Assembly (NCBI GenBank): GCA_963931155.1
Contig: OZ006978.1
Span: 1,240,001 to 1,304,000 of the forward strand
DNA length: 64,000 bases
Origin: CALXVA01 sp944392465
GTDB lineage: Bacteria; Bacillota; Clostridia; TANB77; CAG-508
Reading direction: 5' to 3'
Made by a program: the position numbers and the translations under genes. Shown one piece after another: positions 7,978 to 17,171 of this stretch (position 1 is the first letter of the stretch; each line of letters opens with the position of its first letter). The notes below the pieces were generated by a model that saw only the letters and a program-made list of their open reading frames with translations, ran no database searches and had not been told where the DNA came from.

Positions 7978-8373
7978 ATGGCTAGAAATGTAACAAAAAA
8001 AGTAACTAGAAGAAGAGATAGAAAAAATATCGAAAAAGGTATGGCTCATATTCATTCTAGTTTTAATAATACAATAGTTACAATAAGCGATACTCAAGGT
8101 AATGTATTATCTTGGGCAAGTGCCGGAGAACTTGGTTTTAAAGGTTCTAGAAAAAGTACACCATTTGCAGCAGGAGAAGCAGCTGAAACAGCAGCAAAAG
8201 CAGCAATGGAACATGGACTAAAAACAGTTGAAGTTTATGTTAAAGGACCAGGTTCAGGACGTGAAGCAGCAATTAGGTCATTACAATCAGCAGGATTAGA
8301 AATTAGTAGTATTAAGGATGTAACTCCAATACCACATAATGGTTGTAGACCACCAAAAAGAAGAAGAGTTTAA
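7978..8373 (+). CDS. rpsK: 30S ribosomal protein uS11
   Basis: The 131-residue protein contains HIHSSFNNTIVTISDTQGNV, SAGELGFKGSRKSTPFAAG and the C-terminal DVTPIPHNGCRPPKRRRV, all diagnostic of uS11. It lines the mRNA exit channel on the 30S platform. AAGGAGGAA precedes the ATG and rpsD follows after 28 bases. Confidence 0.98.
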   Translation: MARNVTKKVTRRRDRKNIEKGMAHIHSSFNNTIVTISDTQGNVLSWASAGELGFKGSRKSTPFAAGEAAETAAKAAMEHGLKTVEVYVKGPGSGREAAIRSLQSAGLEISSIKDVTPIPHNGCRPPKRRRV

Positions 8374-8401
8374 TTTTAAAATAGGAAGGTGAAATTGAAA
8401 A

Positions 8402-9028
8402 ATGGCAAGATATAAAGATGAACAATGCCGTATTTGCCGTAGAGAAGGACAAAAATTGTTTTTAAAAGGTTCAAGATGTTATACAGACAAATGTAGCATA
8501 TCAAGAAGAAATTACGCTCCAGGACAAAATGGTCAAAAAAGAAAAAAACTTTCTGAATATGGTACACAATTAAGAGAAAAACAAAAAACAAAAGCATATT
8601 ATGGAGTAAGTGAAAAACAATTTAGAAAATACTTCGAAATGGCTTTAACTGAAAAAGGTATTACAGGTGAAGTATTACTTCAAATATTAGAAAGTAGATT
8701 AGATAATGTTGTATATAGACTTGGTTATGGAAGTTCAAGAGCTCAAGCAAGAATGCTTATAACACATGGAGCTTTTGAAGTAAATGGACAAAAAGTTGAT
8801 ATACCATCATATTTAGTAAAAGCAGGAGATGTTGTTGCAGTAAGAGAAATAAGAAAAGATAATGGAGCTATTAAAGCAAATGTTGAAGAAAATGCAGCAA
8901 GACCAGTTCCAGCATGGCTAGAAAAGGATGCAGAAAAATTAAGTGGTAAAGTTGTAAGATTAGCATCTAGAGAAGAAGTTGATTTACCAGTAGAAGAACA
9001 CTTAATAGTAGAGCTTTACTCTAAATAA
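8402..9028 (+). CDS. rpsD: 30S ribosomal protein uS4, zinc-binding form
   Basis: The 208-residue protein starts MARYKDEQCRICRREG and carries a CxxC...C.....C cluster in its first 35 residues, the zinc-binding C+ form of uS4. The S4 RNA-binding domain (LESRLDNVVYRLGYGSSRAQARMLI-type) lies near residues 95-155. uS4 starts assembly of the 30S body and is the classical repressor of the alpha operon. AGGAAGGTGA precedes the ATG. Confidence 0.97.
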   Translation: MARYKDEQCRICRREGQKLFLKGSRCYTDKCSISRRNYAPGQNGQKRKKLSEYGTQLREKQKTKAYYGVSEKQFRKYFEMALTEKGITGEVLLQILESRLDNVVYRLGYGSSRAQARMLITHGAFEVNGQKVDIPSYLVKAGDVVAVREIRKDNGAIKANVEENAARPVPAWLEKDAEKLSGKVVRLASREEVDLPVEEHLIVELYSK

Positions 9029-9073
9029 TAGATTTTAGAGAAGTGAGATTTCTAAAAAAATTAGGAGGTAAAA

Positions 9074-10021
9074 ATGATTGAATTTGAAAGACCAAATATT
9101 ACATGCTTAGAAATTGACGATGATAGTAACTATGCAAAATTTGTATGTGAACCATTGGAAAGAGGATATGGAATAACAATTGGAAATTCACTAAGAAGAA
9201 TATTACTATCTTCACTTCCTGGAAGTGCTATTACAAGCGTAAAAATAGACGGAGTTCTACATGAATTTTCTACAATACCAAATGTAGTAGAAGATGTTCC
9301 AGAGATAATTATTAATTTAAAAAGTGTAAGACTAAAGCTTGATCAAAATGAGGAAAAGACATTAAGAATTGATGTTAGAGAACCAGGTGAGGTTAAAGCA
9401 GGAGACATAATTACAGATGGAACGGTAGAAATATTAAATCCAGATTTACATATAGCAACAGTTTCAGAAGGTGGAACACTAAAGATGGAACTAACAGCAG
9501 ATATGGGTAGAGGATATAATAATGCTGAAAAAAACAAAAAACCAGATCAAGCAATTGGAGTACTTCCTATAGATTCTATCTATACACCAGTTAAAAAAGT
9601 TAATTACTCTGTAGAAAATACTAGAGTTGGTCAAAGAGTTGACTACGATAAATTAACAATCGAAGTATGGACAGATGGAAGTTTAAAACCTTACGAGGCT
9701 TTAAGTCTTGCAGCAAAAGTTATGACTGGACATTTAGAATTATTTATAGACTTATCAGAAACAGCTAAAAATACTCAAGTAATGGTTGAAAAAGAAGAAA
9801 ACAAAAAAGAAAGAGTTCTTGAAATGTCAATTGAAGACTTAGAATTATCAGTAAGATCATTCAATTGTCTAAAAAGAGCAGGAATATCTACTGTTGAAGA
9901 TTTAACAAATAAATCAGAAGCAGAAATGATGAAAGTTAGAAATTTAGGAAAGAAATCATTAGATGAGGTTACAAATAAGCTACATGCCTTAGGTCTAAAT
10001 TTTAGAAAAGATGAAGATTAA
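9074..10021 (+). CDS. rpoA: DNA-directed RNA polymerase subunit alpha
   Basis: The 315-residue protein has the N-terminal assembly domain (GYGITIGNSLRRILLSSLPG near residues 35-54) and the C-terminal domain with two helix-hairpin-helix motifs (LSVRSFNCLKRAGISTVEDL near 260, RNLGKKSLDEV near 290). It dimerises to start RNA polymerase assembly and binds UP elements. AGGAGGT precedes the ATG. rplQ follows after 41 bases. Confidence 0.98.
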   Translation: MIEFERPNITCLEIDDDSNYAKFVCEPLERGYGITIGNSLRRILLSSLPGSAITSVKIDGVLHEFSTIPNVVEDVPEIIINLKSVRLKLDQNEEKTLRIDVREPGEVKAGDIITDGTVEILNPDLHIATVSEGGTLKMELTADMGRGYNNAEKNKKPDQAIGVLPIDSIYTPVKKVNYSVENTRVGQRVDYDKLTIEVWTDGSLKPYEALSLAAKVMTGHLELFIDLSETAKNTQVMVEKEENKKERVLEMSIEDLELSVRSFNCLKRAGISTVEDLTNKSEAEMMKVRNLGKKSLDEVTNKLHALGLNFRKDED

Positions 10022-10062
10022 TAGAAAAAATAGAAGCTAAAGTTAAGAGGAGGGAAAACAAA

Positions 10063-10588
10063 GTGGCAACTAATAGAAAATTAGGTAAAACAACAGATAT
10101 TAGATTAGCTATGCTTAGAACACAAGTTACTGATTTAATATTACATGGTAAAATAGAAACAACTGAAGCAAGAGCCAAAGAAGTAAAAGCTATAGCTGAT
10201 AGTTTAATTTCCTTAGCTGTAAAAGAAAAAGATAACTTTGAAACAGTAGAAGTAAAAGTTTCAAAAGCAAAACTTGATAGTAAAGGGAATAAAGTTACAG
10301 AACTAGTAAAAAGCAAAAATGGAAAAGAATATCTAAGAGTCGTAAAAGAAGAAACTACAGAAAAAAGACAAAAAGATATGCCATCAAGATTAAATGCTAG
10401 AAGAAAAATAATGAAAACTGTTAACAAAGTTAAAGATGCAGAAGGAAACAATATAGATTTAGTAGCAAAACTATTTAATGAAATTGCACCTAAGTATGAA
10501 GGTAGAGTTGGAGGATATACACGTATACTTAAACTTGGCAATCGTAGACGGAGATGCAGCAGAAGTTGTTATGTTACAATTAGTTTAA
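10063..10588 (+). CDS. rplQ: 50S ribosomal protein bL17, read through a +1 frameshift at CGG
   Basis: The gene starts with GTG behind AGGAGGG. Residues 1-162 match bL17 (NRKLGKTTDIRLAMLRTQVTDLI, PKYEGRVGGYTRILKLGNRR). The zero frame then reads CGG at 10549-10551 and runs into an unrelated tail ending at 10614. Skipping the C at 10549 gives the expected ending RRGDAAEVVMLQLV and a TAA at 10586-10588. The protein carries an insert of about 45 residues after the N-terminal third (KVSKAKLDSKGNKVTEL region), also seen in other long bL17 proteins. It closes the alpha operon. The bL17 call is certain; the frameshift reading is inferred from the family ending. Confidence 0.9.
10546..10552 (+). other. 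Candidate +1 frameshift site, AGA-C-GGA in rplQ
   Basis: The zero-frame codons are CGT AGA CGG AGA; the bL17 frame resumes if C10549 is skipped (AGA GGA GAT). The restored residue is the conserved Gly of RRGD. Without the shift, translation adds 21 foreign residues before TGA at 10612-10614. It is one of four in-frame CGG codons found in the window, all at frame breaks. Confidence 0.6.
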
Positions 10589-10596
10589 TAATAAAA

Positions 10597-10631
10597 AGTC
10601 AATGGGGGTTGTGAACTCATTGGCTTTTTTG
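10597..10631 (+). terminator. Intrinsic terminator of the alpha operon
   Basis: AGTCAATGGG (10597-10606) pairs with CTCATTGGCT (10616-10625), allowing G-U pairs, and is followed by a run of six T. It lies nine bases after the frameshifted rplQ stop. The unshifted reading frame would instead run into the stem, which supports 10588 as the real gene end. Confidence 0.7.
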
Positions 10632-10690
10632 TCACTTTAGGGGACAGGCTCTTTTGTGCCAACTTTGTCACTATTGGGGACAGGCTTGTT
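10626..10690 (+). repeat. REP-like repeat, two units, distant copy of the RAYT-linked family
   Basis: Two tandem units share the core TTTGTCAC...GGGGACAGGCT at 10628 and 10664. The same core occurs three times before and twice, inverted, after the transposase gene at 43317-44135. Each unit contains the short inverted pair TGTC...GACA. The first unit begins in the T-run of the rplQ terminator. Confidence 0.8.
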
Positions 10691-10760
10691 TTGTAAATAA
10701 CAAAAAATAAAAACAAATCATATAATAATATAAAATTAATATAATAAAAGGAGGCATAGC

Positions 10761-11117
10761 ATGCTAGACTTTATTTTAAATGGTGTTTTTTGGGTTCTTG
10801 CTTTGTATGGTTTGTTTGAAATAATAAAAAATATATTATATATTTTTACATATACAAAATTTAAATCAGATGGAATTTATGTAATTGTGGCTGCTAAAAA
10901 TCAAGAAAATACAATTGAAGGCTTTTTAAGAACTTTTCTCTTTAGATTGATGTATGGAAAAGAAGAGGAAATTAAGGATATAATTGTTGTGGATTTAGAC
11001 TCTACAGATGAGACTATGAAAATTTTATCTAAATTAAGTAAAGATTACGAATCTATTAAATTTATAAATTGGAAGGATTGTAAAGAAGTTATAGATAGTG
11101 TTAAGGAATCAAACTGA
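10761..11117 (+). CDS. Membrane-anchored glycosyltransferase-like short protein
   Basis: The 118-residue protein has one hydrophobic segment (about residues 5-30) and then a beta-strand/Asp pattern, GIYVIVAAKNQENTIEGFLR...IIVVDLDSTDETM. This resembles the nucleotide-sugar-binding start of GT-A (family 2) glycosyltransferases. It is far too short for an active enzyme (usually over 220 residues), yet the frame is clean with a good ribosome binding site (AAAGGAGGC). It may be a conserved stand-alone domain or an old truncation. No partner gene is evident; recD2 follows after about 190 bases. Confidence 0.55.
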   Translation: MLDFILNGVFWVLALYGLFEIIKNILYIFTYTKFKSDGIYVIVAAKNQENTIEGFLRTFLFRLMYGKEEEIKDIIVVDLDSTDETMKILSKLSKDYESIKFINWKDCKEVIDSVKESN

Positions 11118-11305
11118 CATAGAAAAAAATAAAACTTGATGTTAAATAGATTATAAAGAAATATGAGTTTCAATACAATATTTAATTAAATGTAAATCAT
11201 TAAATAACAATTACTTTCAGATTGTAAAAAAAATATATATATGATATAACATATATTATATATACAAAAAATTACAAAATTTTAAATTCATAAAGAGGTA
11301 TTAGA

Positions 11306-13544
11306 TTGGAATTACAAGGCGAAGTTATAGATATTATTTATAAAAATGAACTAAATAGTTACGTTATAGCAGTTATAAATACTGAAGATGAAGATGAGCT
11401 AACAATTGTAGGGTATCTACCATTTATCAATATAGGAGATACTCTTAAAATTTCTGGAAAATTTGTGGAACATCAAGAGTATGGAAGGCAATTTAAGGTA
11501 GATACATTTGAAAAAATGATGCCTAAAACTGCAAAAACATTAGAAAGATATTTAGCAAATTGTGGGATAAAAGGAATAGGTCCTGCTACAGCAAAGAAGA
11601 TTGTTACAACATTTGGTGAAGATACTATAAATGTTTTTAAGTTTGAACCTGAAAAATTAGCACAAATTAAAGGAATAACAGAAGAAAAAGCGATTGAAAT
11701 TGCAAATACTTTTATAGAACAATGGGAAATGTGGCAATTAGTAGGCTTTTTGGATAAGTTTGGCATAGGGCCTCAAAGTGCCGAAAAAATATATAAAGAA
11801 TTAGGTGTAAATGCAATTGATAAAATAGAAGAGAACCCATATATATTAGTAGATTTGGCAGGCAGGGTTAATTTTAATCAAATAGATAAAATAGCTTTAG
11901 AATTAGGTATAGATTTTAATAACGAAAAAAGAATTAGAAGTGGTATAAAACATTCTTTAACATTAATGACATATAATGGGCATTGTTGTACTATATATGA
12001 AAATTTAATTGATTTTGTAAAACAACTTTTAAATGTTAGCGAAGATGATATAGAAGATGTACTTATAAATATGAAAGCAAAAGAAGAAATAGTGCTTGAA
12101 GAACGAGATGAACATGAATGGGTATATTTACAGACATATTATAAAGCAGAACAAAACATCGCAAAAACATTAATAGAATTAGACAATTATAGAAATATTA
12201 AAGAAATAGATAAATTTGAAAAAGAATTAAAATTATTTGAAAAACTTTCTAATATAGAACTTTCAGAAAAACAAAAAGATGCTATTAAGGCTATAAATGA
12301 TAATAATGTTTGTGTTATAACAGGAGGTCCTGGTACTGGTAAAACAACAATTATTAAAACAATAATTGAAATATTTAAGCATAATGGAATGAAACCAGTA
12401 TTATGTGCGCCAACTGGAAGAGCTGCTAAAAAAATGACTGAAGCAACAGGTGAAGAAGCAAAAACTTTGCATAGATTATTAGAAATAGGAAAGATTTCTG
12501 ATGATAATGGGCGTTATACTTCAGATATTTCGGTTGCACCTATTGATGGCGATATAGTTATAGTTGATGAAACTTCTATGGTAGATTTATTTTTAATGAA
12601 TTATTTATGCAAAGCACTATATAAAGGAACCAAATTAGTGCTAGTTGGAGATATAGACCAACTTCCTTCTGTAGGACCAGGAAATGTATTAAAAGATATT
12701 ATAGAATCAGACCAAATTACTACTATTACTCTAAATAAAATTTTTAGACAAGCTGCAAGAAGTAAGATAATAGTAAATTCACATAGAGTTAACGAAGGTA
12801 AGTTTTTTATAAATAAAGAAGAAATTGAAGATTTAGAAACAGAAGATTTATTAGAAGATTTTTTCTTTATAAATGAAAATGATAAAGAAAAAATATTATA
12901 TAACATATTAACTTTAAGTAGTGATAGACTAAAAAATTATGGAAACTATGATTTTTTTAAAAGTATTCAAGTAATTACTCCTACTAAAAAAGAGGAACTT
13001 GGAACTAAGGAATTAAATAGAACATTACAACAAACAATAAATCCGTCGTCAGAAACTAAAAAAGAAAGAAAATTTGGAGAAAGTGTTTTTCGTGAAGGCG
13101 ATAGAATAATGCAAATAAAAAATAACTATGATATATATTGGGAAAAAAGAGGAAAAGTTTTTGAAAGTGGAAGTGGAGTGTTTAATGGTGAATTTGGCAC
13201 AATAATGTCCATAGATGATTTTAACAAGCAAGTAAAAATAAAATTTGATGATGAAAAAGAAGTTTGGTACAACTTTAATGAATTAGAGCAAATAGAACAT
13301 GCATATGCGATAACAGTACATAAAGCTCAGCGGTAGTGAATTTGACGTGGTTATTATGCCAATATCACAAACGGCACCAATGTTGCTTACAAGAAATTTG
13401 CTTTATACAGGAATGACTAGAGCAAAAAAATTATTAATAATTATAGGAAATAAAAATATAATAGATTTTATGATAAGAAATGCAGATAATAAAAAAAGAA
13501 ATACAGGACTTTGCTATAAAATGTTAGAATGTAATAATATATAA
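11306..13544 (+). CDS. recD2: ATP-dependent RecD-like DNA helicase RecD2, read through a +1 frameshift at CGG
   Basis: The start is TTG behind AAAGAGGT. The protein has an N-terminal OB/HhH region (GIKGIGPATAKKIV), Walker A GGPGTGKTT near residue 341, Walker B VIVDETSMVDL near 418, and the C-terminal helicase block HAYAITVHKAQ. There the zero frame reads CGG TAG at 13331-13336. Skipping C13331 gives AQGSEFDVVIMPI and continues to LLYTGMTRAKK and a stop at 13544, for about 745 residues, the normal RecD2 length. RecD2 is a 5'-3' helicase without RecBC, used in DNA repair. Every conserved motif is intact if the frame shifts; otherwise the last helicase motifs are lost. Confidence 0.88.
13328..13334 (+). 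other. Candidate +1 frameshift site, CAG-C-GGT in recD2
   Basis: Zero frame CAG CGG TAG ends the protein at once; skipping C13331 gives CAG GGT AGT GAA TTT, the conserved motif QGSEF of superfamily 1 helicases. The codon after CGG is a stop, so failure to shift gives a sharply truncated product. Confidence 0.6.
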
Positions 13545-13578
13545 AAAATAAAATATTCGGGGGTTTATGGAGGAAATA

Positions 13579-14238
13579 ATGAAATTTTTTAATAAACTAC
13601 TCGAATGTATTTTTTTGCCAAGTTGTGGTATTTGCGAAAAGTTAGGAGAAGGTTATTTGTGCAAAAAATGTGGAGAAAAGCTCGAAGAATATAAATTAAA
13701 TTTAATAGAAGAAACAACTCTAAAAGATTTTGAGAATATAAAAATTCAAAAATTTTATATAATGGAATATAGAGATATAATACGAAAAGAAATTTTACAA
13801 TATAAATTTAATGGAAAAGCATATTTGTATAAAATGTTTTGTGAAATTATAGTAAAGAATAAAAAAACTTGTGAATTTTTGAAAAATTATGATATAATAA
13901 TTCCAGTTCCTGTTCATAAAAGTAGAAAAAGATGGAGAGGATATAATCAAAGTGAACTTATAGCAAAAGAATTAGCAAAAAGATTAGGGTTAAAAACTGA
14001 TCCTAATGTTTTAATAAAAATAAAAAATAATCACGTACAAAGCAAATTAAATAAAAAAGAAAGAATGAAAAATGTTAAAAATGTATATAAAGTAATAAAT
14101 AAAGAAAAAATAAATAATAAAAATATTATTATTTTTGATGATATATATACAACTGGTGCGACTATAAATGAATGTATTAAAGAACTTAAAAGTGCAAATG
14201 CAAATAAAATAGGAGTGCTAATATTAGCAAAAGATTAA
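13579..14238 (+). CDS. comF: ComF family phosphoribosyltransferase-like protein
   Basis: The 219-residue protein has an N-terminal zinc ribbon (CGIC at residues 16-19, CKKCG near 33) and a C-terminal type I phosphoribosyltransferase fold with the PRPP loop IIFDDIYTTGATINE. ComF proteins act in natural transformation and DNA metabolism. An upstream in-frame ATG at 13567 overlaps the GGAGG that serves the ATG at 13579, so the latter is chosen. It follows recD2 by 34 bases, suggesting cotranscription of two DNA-processing genes. Confidence 0.88.
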   Translation: MKFFNKLLECIFLPSCGICEKLGEGYLCKKCGEKLEEYKLNLIEETTLKDFENIKIQKFYIMEYRDIIRKEILQYKFNGKAYLYKMFCEIIVKNKKTCEFLKNYDIIIPVPVHKSRKRWRGYNQSELIAKELAKRLGLKTDPNVLIKIKNNHVQSKLNKKERMKNVKNVYKVINKEKINNKNIIIFDDIYTTGATINECIKELKSANANKIGVLILAKD

Positions 14239-14254
14239 TAAAAAGGAGAAGAAT

Positions 14255-16318
14255 ATGGAAGATTTAGTAGAAAGTATATTGGATTATATTAGGTCAGATT
14301 ATACTGATTATGCTATAATGATTAATGGTGAATGGGGAAGCGGAAAAACTTATTTTTGGAACAACAAAATAAAGCCTAAAATAGAATCTATGCAGCTAAA
14401 TGGTAAAAGATATACAGCAATTTACATGTCATTATATGGAATATCTAATCTAGAGGAAATTAGCAAGAAAATATTTATTGAAACTACACAATTAATGGAC
14501 AAAAACTTAAAAAAATATATGGATGCAAGTGGAGTAACAAGTATTCCTGAATATGCTAAAACAGGTTTAGATATGGCAAACTTTTTTGGTGTTACACAAA
14601 ATGGGGACAAAATTAATTATGGAGAATTCTTCTCTACAGATGATAAAGTATTGTGTTTTGACGATTTAGAGAGAGCAAATGTAGATGTTATAGATATACT
14701 GGGTTATATAAATAATTTTGTTGAACATGATCACATAAAAACAATAATAATATGCAATGAAAAAGAGCTATCTACAAAATTAAAAAATAATAACCTAGAA
14801 ATGAAAACATTTATAGCAACATACTTATTAGATAAAGAAAATAAACTTAATATAAAAACAGATAAACCTATGGTAGAAAGAATAAGAGATACTATAGAAT
14901 ATGTTTTTGATAAAGCTAATGATTATGAGAGAATAAAAGAAAAGTTAATAGGAGAAACTTTTGAATATGTTCCAGAGTTTAATTATATTATTAATGGACT
15001 GTTAATGAGGTATGAAAATTCTCCAGATTTAATAAGGTTTTTAAGGGAAAATACAAATCTTATCATATCTACATTTAATAAAAGTGGTACAAGAAATTTA
15101 AGAATTTTAAAACATTCATTAACAAATTTTAAAAAGATATTTGATATGGTAAATAAATCGTATCCAAATACAAACCATAGAGTTTTACAAACCATGCTTA
15201 TATTTACAATAGCAATATCTTTTGAAATTAAAGCAGGAAAAATTACAAAAGATAAATTCGTAAATATAAATGATAATGAAGAATATAAAGCAATACTTGT
15301 TTCTTCTAGGGTATTTATGGATAATAGACAATTCTATATAAAAGAATTTGATAATAACTATTATTATAATTTTAAAGCTGAATATAGATTTTTTAAATTC
15401 ATAGAAGTATATGTTAGAACACGTATATTTGATATGAAAATATTTAAAAGAGATATGGAGGCTATAATAAATACAGTAGATACTGATAAATTGCCAGGAT
15501 ATAAAAGGCTTCTTACAGAAGAGTATTGGAAAATCGCAGATGATCAATTTGATGGAGTAATTAAAGAAGTTTTAGAAGATGTAAAAAATGGTAATATAGA
15601 ACTTATAAACGTAGTGAAACTATTTGCATATTTTTCACATTTTGTAAAAAAAGGATTAATTGATTATGATATGAGAACAATAAAGAGTTTATTCTTTAAC
15701 GGAATGAATGTATCTTCGCTAACATCTAGTTATTGTGCAAATGTAGAAGAAGAACTTTCTAGTTTGGCAATAGAAGAAGAAAAATCTGAGGATATGGAAG
15801 AAATTTTAAAATATTTCCATAGTATAAATGAACAATTGAAAGAAAAAATGTTAAAAGAAAAAGCAGAAGAAATATTTAAATATATTCCAATGAAAATGGA
15901 GCAATTTTATGATAAGTTCGATAAAGAATGTATGAATATTCCAATATTTAAATATTATGATGTATTTCAGATGTTCCAAAGAATATCATGTGCAAGTAAT
16001 GAGGATATAGTGACTATAAAAGAAAAATTATTAGATAGAGCTAAGCAGAATGCAAAGCAACTTCAATCTGAATTGACAAATTTAGAAAAATTAAAACATG
16101 TAATTGACGATTATATCACTGGAAAACAACCTACAATTAAATTAGTTATTCTACAAGATTTTGCAGATGAGCTCGAGAATATAATTTATGAATATAAAAA
16201 AGCAGGGATGAATCAAACAGAAAATGAAAATAAAAACGACTTTGAGAAAAATTCGATAAATACTTCTTCAGTAAAACATATATCTAGTTCGAAACTTCAA
16301 AAAGTAGAGCAAGAATAA
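14255..16318 (+). CDS. KAP-type P-loop NTPase of unknown role
   Basis: The 687-residue protein has Walker A GEWGSGKT at residues 25-32 and Walker B VLCFDDLERA near 128-137, the arrangement of KAP/P-loop NTPase-fold proteins. No transmembrane insert is visible, so it looks soluble. The region from about 480 on is acidic and helical (coiled-coil-like, LKEKMLKEKAEEIFKYI), and the tail is low complexity. Some KAP and related STAND-like ATPases serve in phage defence, but no nuclease or effector domain and no partner gene are seen here. It lies 17 bases after comF and ahead of spoVT. Function unassigned. Confidence 0.7.
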   Translation: MEDLVESILDYIRSDYTDYAIMINGEWGSGKTYFWNNKIKPKIESMQLNGKRYTAIYMSLYGISNLEEISKKIFIETTQLMDKNLKKYMDASGVTSIPEYAKTGLDMANFFGVTQNGDKINYGEFFSTDDKVLCFDDLERANVDVIDILGYINNFVEHDHIKTIIICNEKELSTKLKNNNLEMKTFIATYLLDKENKLNIKTDKPMVERIRDTIEYVFDKANDYERIKEKLIGETFEYVPEFNYIINGLLMRYENSPDLIRFLRENTNLIISTFNKSGTRNLRILKHSLTNFKKIFDMVNKSYPNTNHRVLQTMLIFTIAISFEIKAGKITKDKFVNINDNEEYKAILVSSRVFMDNRQFYIKEFDNNYYYNFKAEYRFFKFIEVYVRTRIFDMKIFKRDMEAIINTVDTDKLPGYKRLLTEEYWKIADDQFDGVIKEVLEDVKNGNIELINVVKLFAYFSHFVKKGLIDYDMRTIKSLFFNGMNVSSLTSSYCANVEEELSSLAIEEEKSEDMEEILKYFHSINEQLKEKMLKEKAEEIFKYIPMKMEQFYDKFDKECMNIPIFKYYDVFQMFQRISCASNEDIVTIKEKLLDRAKQNAKQLQSELTNLEKLKHVIDDYITGKQPTIKLVILQDFADELENIIYEYKKAGMNQTENENKNDFEKNSINTSSVKHISSSKLQKVEQE

Positions 16319-16385
16319 AAACATGTATAAAATTTTCCTCTTTTGAAATAATAAGAGTAGACATAAATTTAAAAGGAGGAAAAGT

Positions 16386-16940
16386 ATGAAAGCAACAGGT
16401 GTTGTAAGAAGAATAGATGATTTAGGAAGAGTAGTTATACCTAAAGAAATTAGAAAAACATTAAGAATAAAAGAAGGAGATCCTTTAGAGATATTTACAG
16501 ATAAAGAGGGGGAAGTTATATTAAAAAAATATTCTCCTATAGGTGAGCTTTCTGAATTTGCTACAGAATATGCTGAAACACTTGCAAAAACGACAGGGCA
16601 TATTGCATGTATAACAGATAGAGATACGGTGATAGCAGTATCAGGAGGTTCAAAGAAGGAATTCTTAGAGCAAAGTATAAGTAGCGAATTAGAAAGAATT
16701 ATGGAAGATAAAGAAAAATATACAAGTAAGGAAAATAATGATATATCAGTACCTATTACAAAAAACGATAATAATGATAGACGATATAATTCACAAGTAG
16801 TATATCCAATAATTTCTGATGGAGACACAATAGGAACAGTAATATTACTTGCAAAAGATAAAAATACAAAAATGTCAGAAGTTGAACAAAAAGTTGTGCA
16901 ATCAGCAGCAAGTTTTTTAGGAAGTCAAATGGAAATTTAA
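16386..16940 (+). CDS. spoVT: Stage V sporulation protein T (AbrB-type regulator)
   Basis: The 184-residue protein has an N-terminal swapped-hairpin AbrB DNA-binding domain (MKATGVVRRIDDLGRVVIPKE, residues 1-50) and a C-terminal GAF-like domain (about 60-184). Length and order match SpoVT, which tunes forespore sigma-G genes. AAAGGAGGA precedes the ATG. Together with spoIVB at the window end it indicates an endospore former. The gene stands alone and ends at a strong terminator. Confidence 0.93.
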   Translation: MKATGVVRRIDDLGRVVIPKEIRKTLRIKEGDPLEIFTDKEGEVILKKYSPIGELSEFATEYAETLAKTTGHIACITDRDTVIAVSGGSKKEFLEQSISSELERIMEDKEKYTSKENNDISVPITKNDNNDRRYNSQVVYPIISDGDTIGTVILLAKDKNTKMSEVEQKVVQSAASFLGSQMEI

Positions 16941-16960
16941 AACCAGAATATAATAAAAAA

Positions 16961-17014
16961 AGAAGCATATATTAAAAAATAATTTTATACTAAAGATATA
17001 TGCTTCTTTTTTTG
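16961..17014 (+). terminator. Intrinsic terminator after spoVT
   Basis: AGAAGCATATAT (16961-16972) pairs perfectly with ATATATGCTTCT (16996-17007), followed by seven T. It separates spoVT from the glycolytic cluster. Confidence 0.85.
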
Positions 17015-17171
17015 TGAAATAAATATTAATAAAAATCATTTAGACAAAAGAGTCTAATTTTAGTATATTTATTAATAAAGACTTGAATTATTTGACATTT
17101 TGATATAAAATGTTAGTGTTTAGGAAAACTAAATAAAAATGCTAAGAGCATTTAGATAGGAGGAATTTATT

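Noticed and set aside
10002..10541. 179-codon - strand open frame opposite rplQ
   Set aside because: Shadow of the rplQ coding strand; Ser/Phe/Leu-rich with no start signals.
16319..16385. A sigma-G promoter before spoVT
   Set aside because: No convincing -35 and -10 pair for sigma-G could be found in the 67-base spacer.
17083..17109. gapA promoter TTGACA (17092) with TATAAA (17104)
   Set aside because: The spacing is only six bases; TTGAAT at 17083 gives 15. Neither is convincing enough to list.
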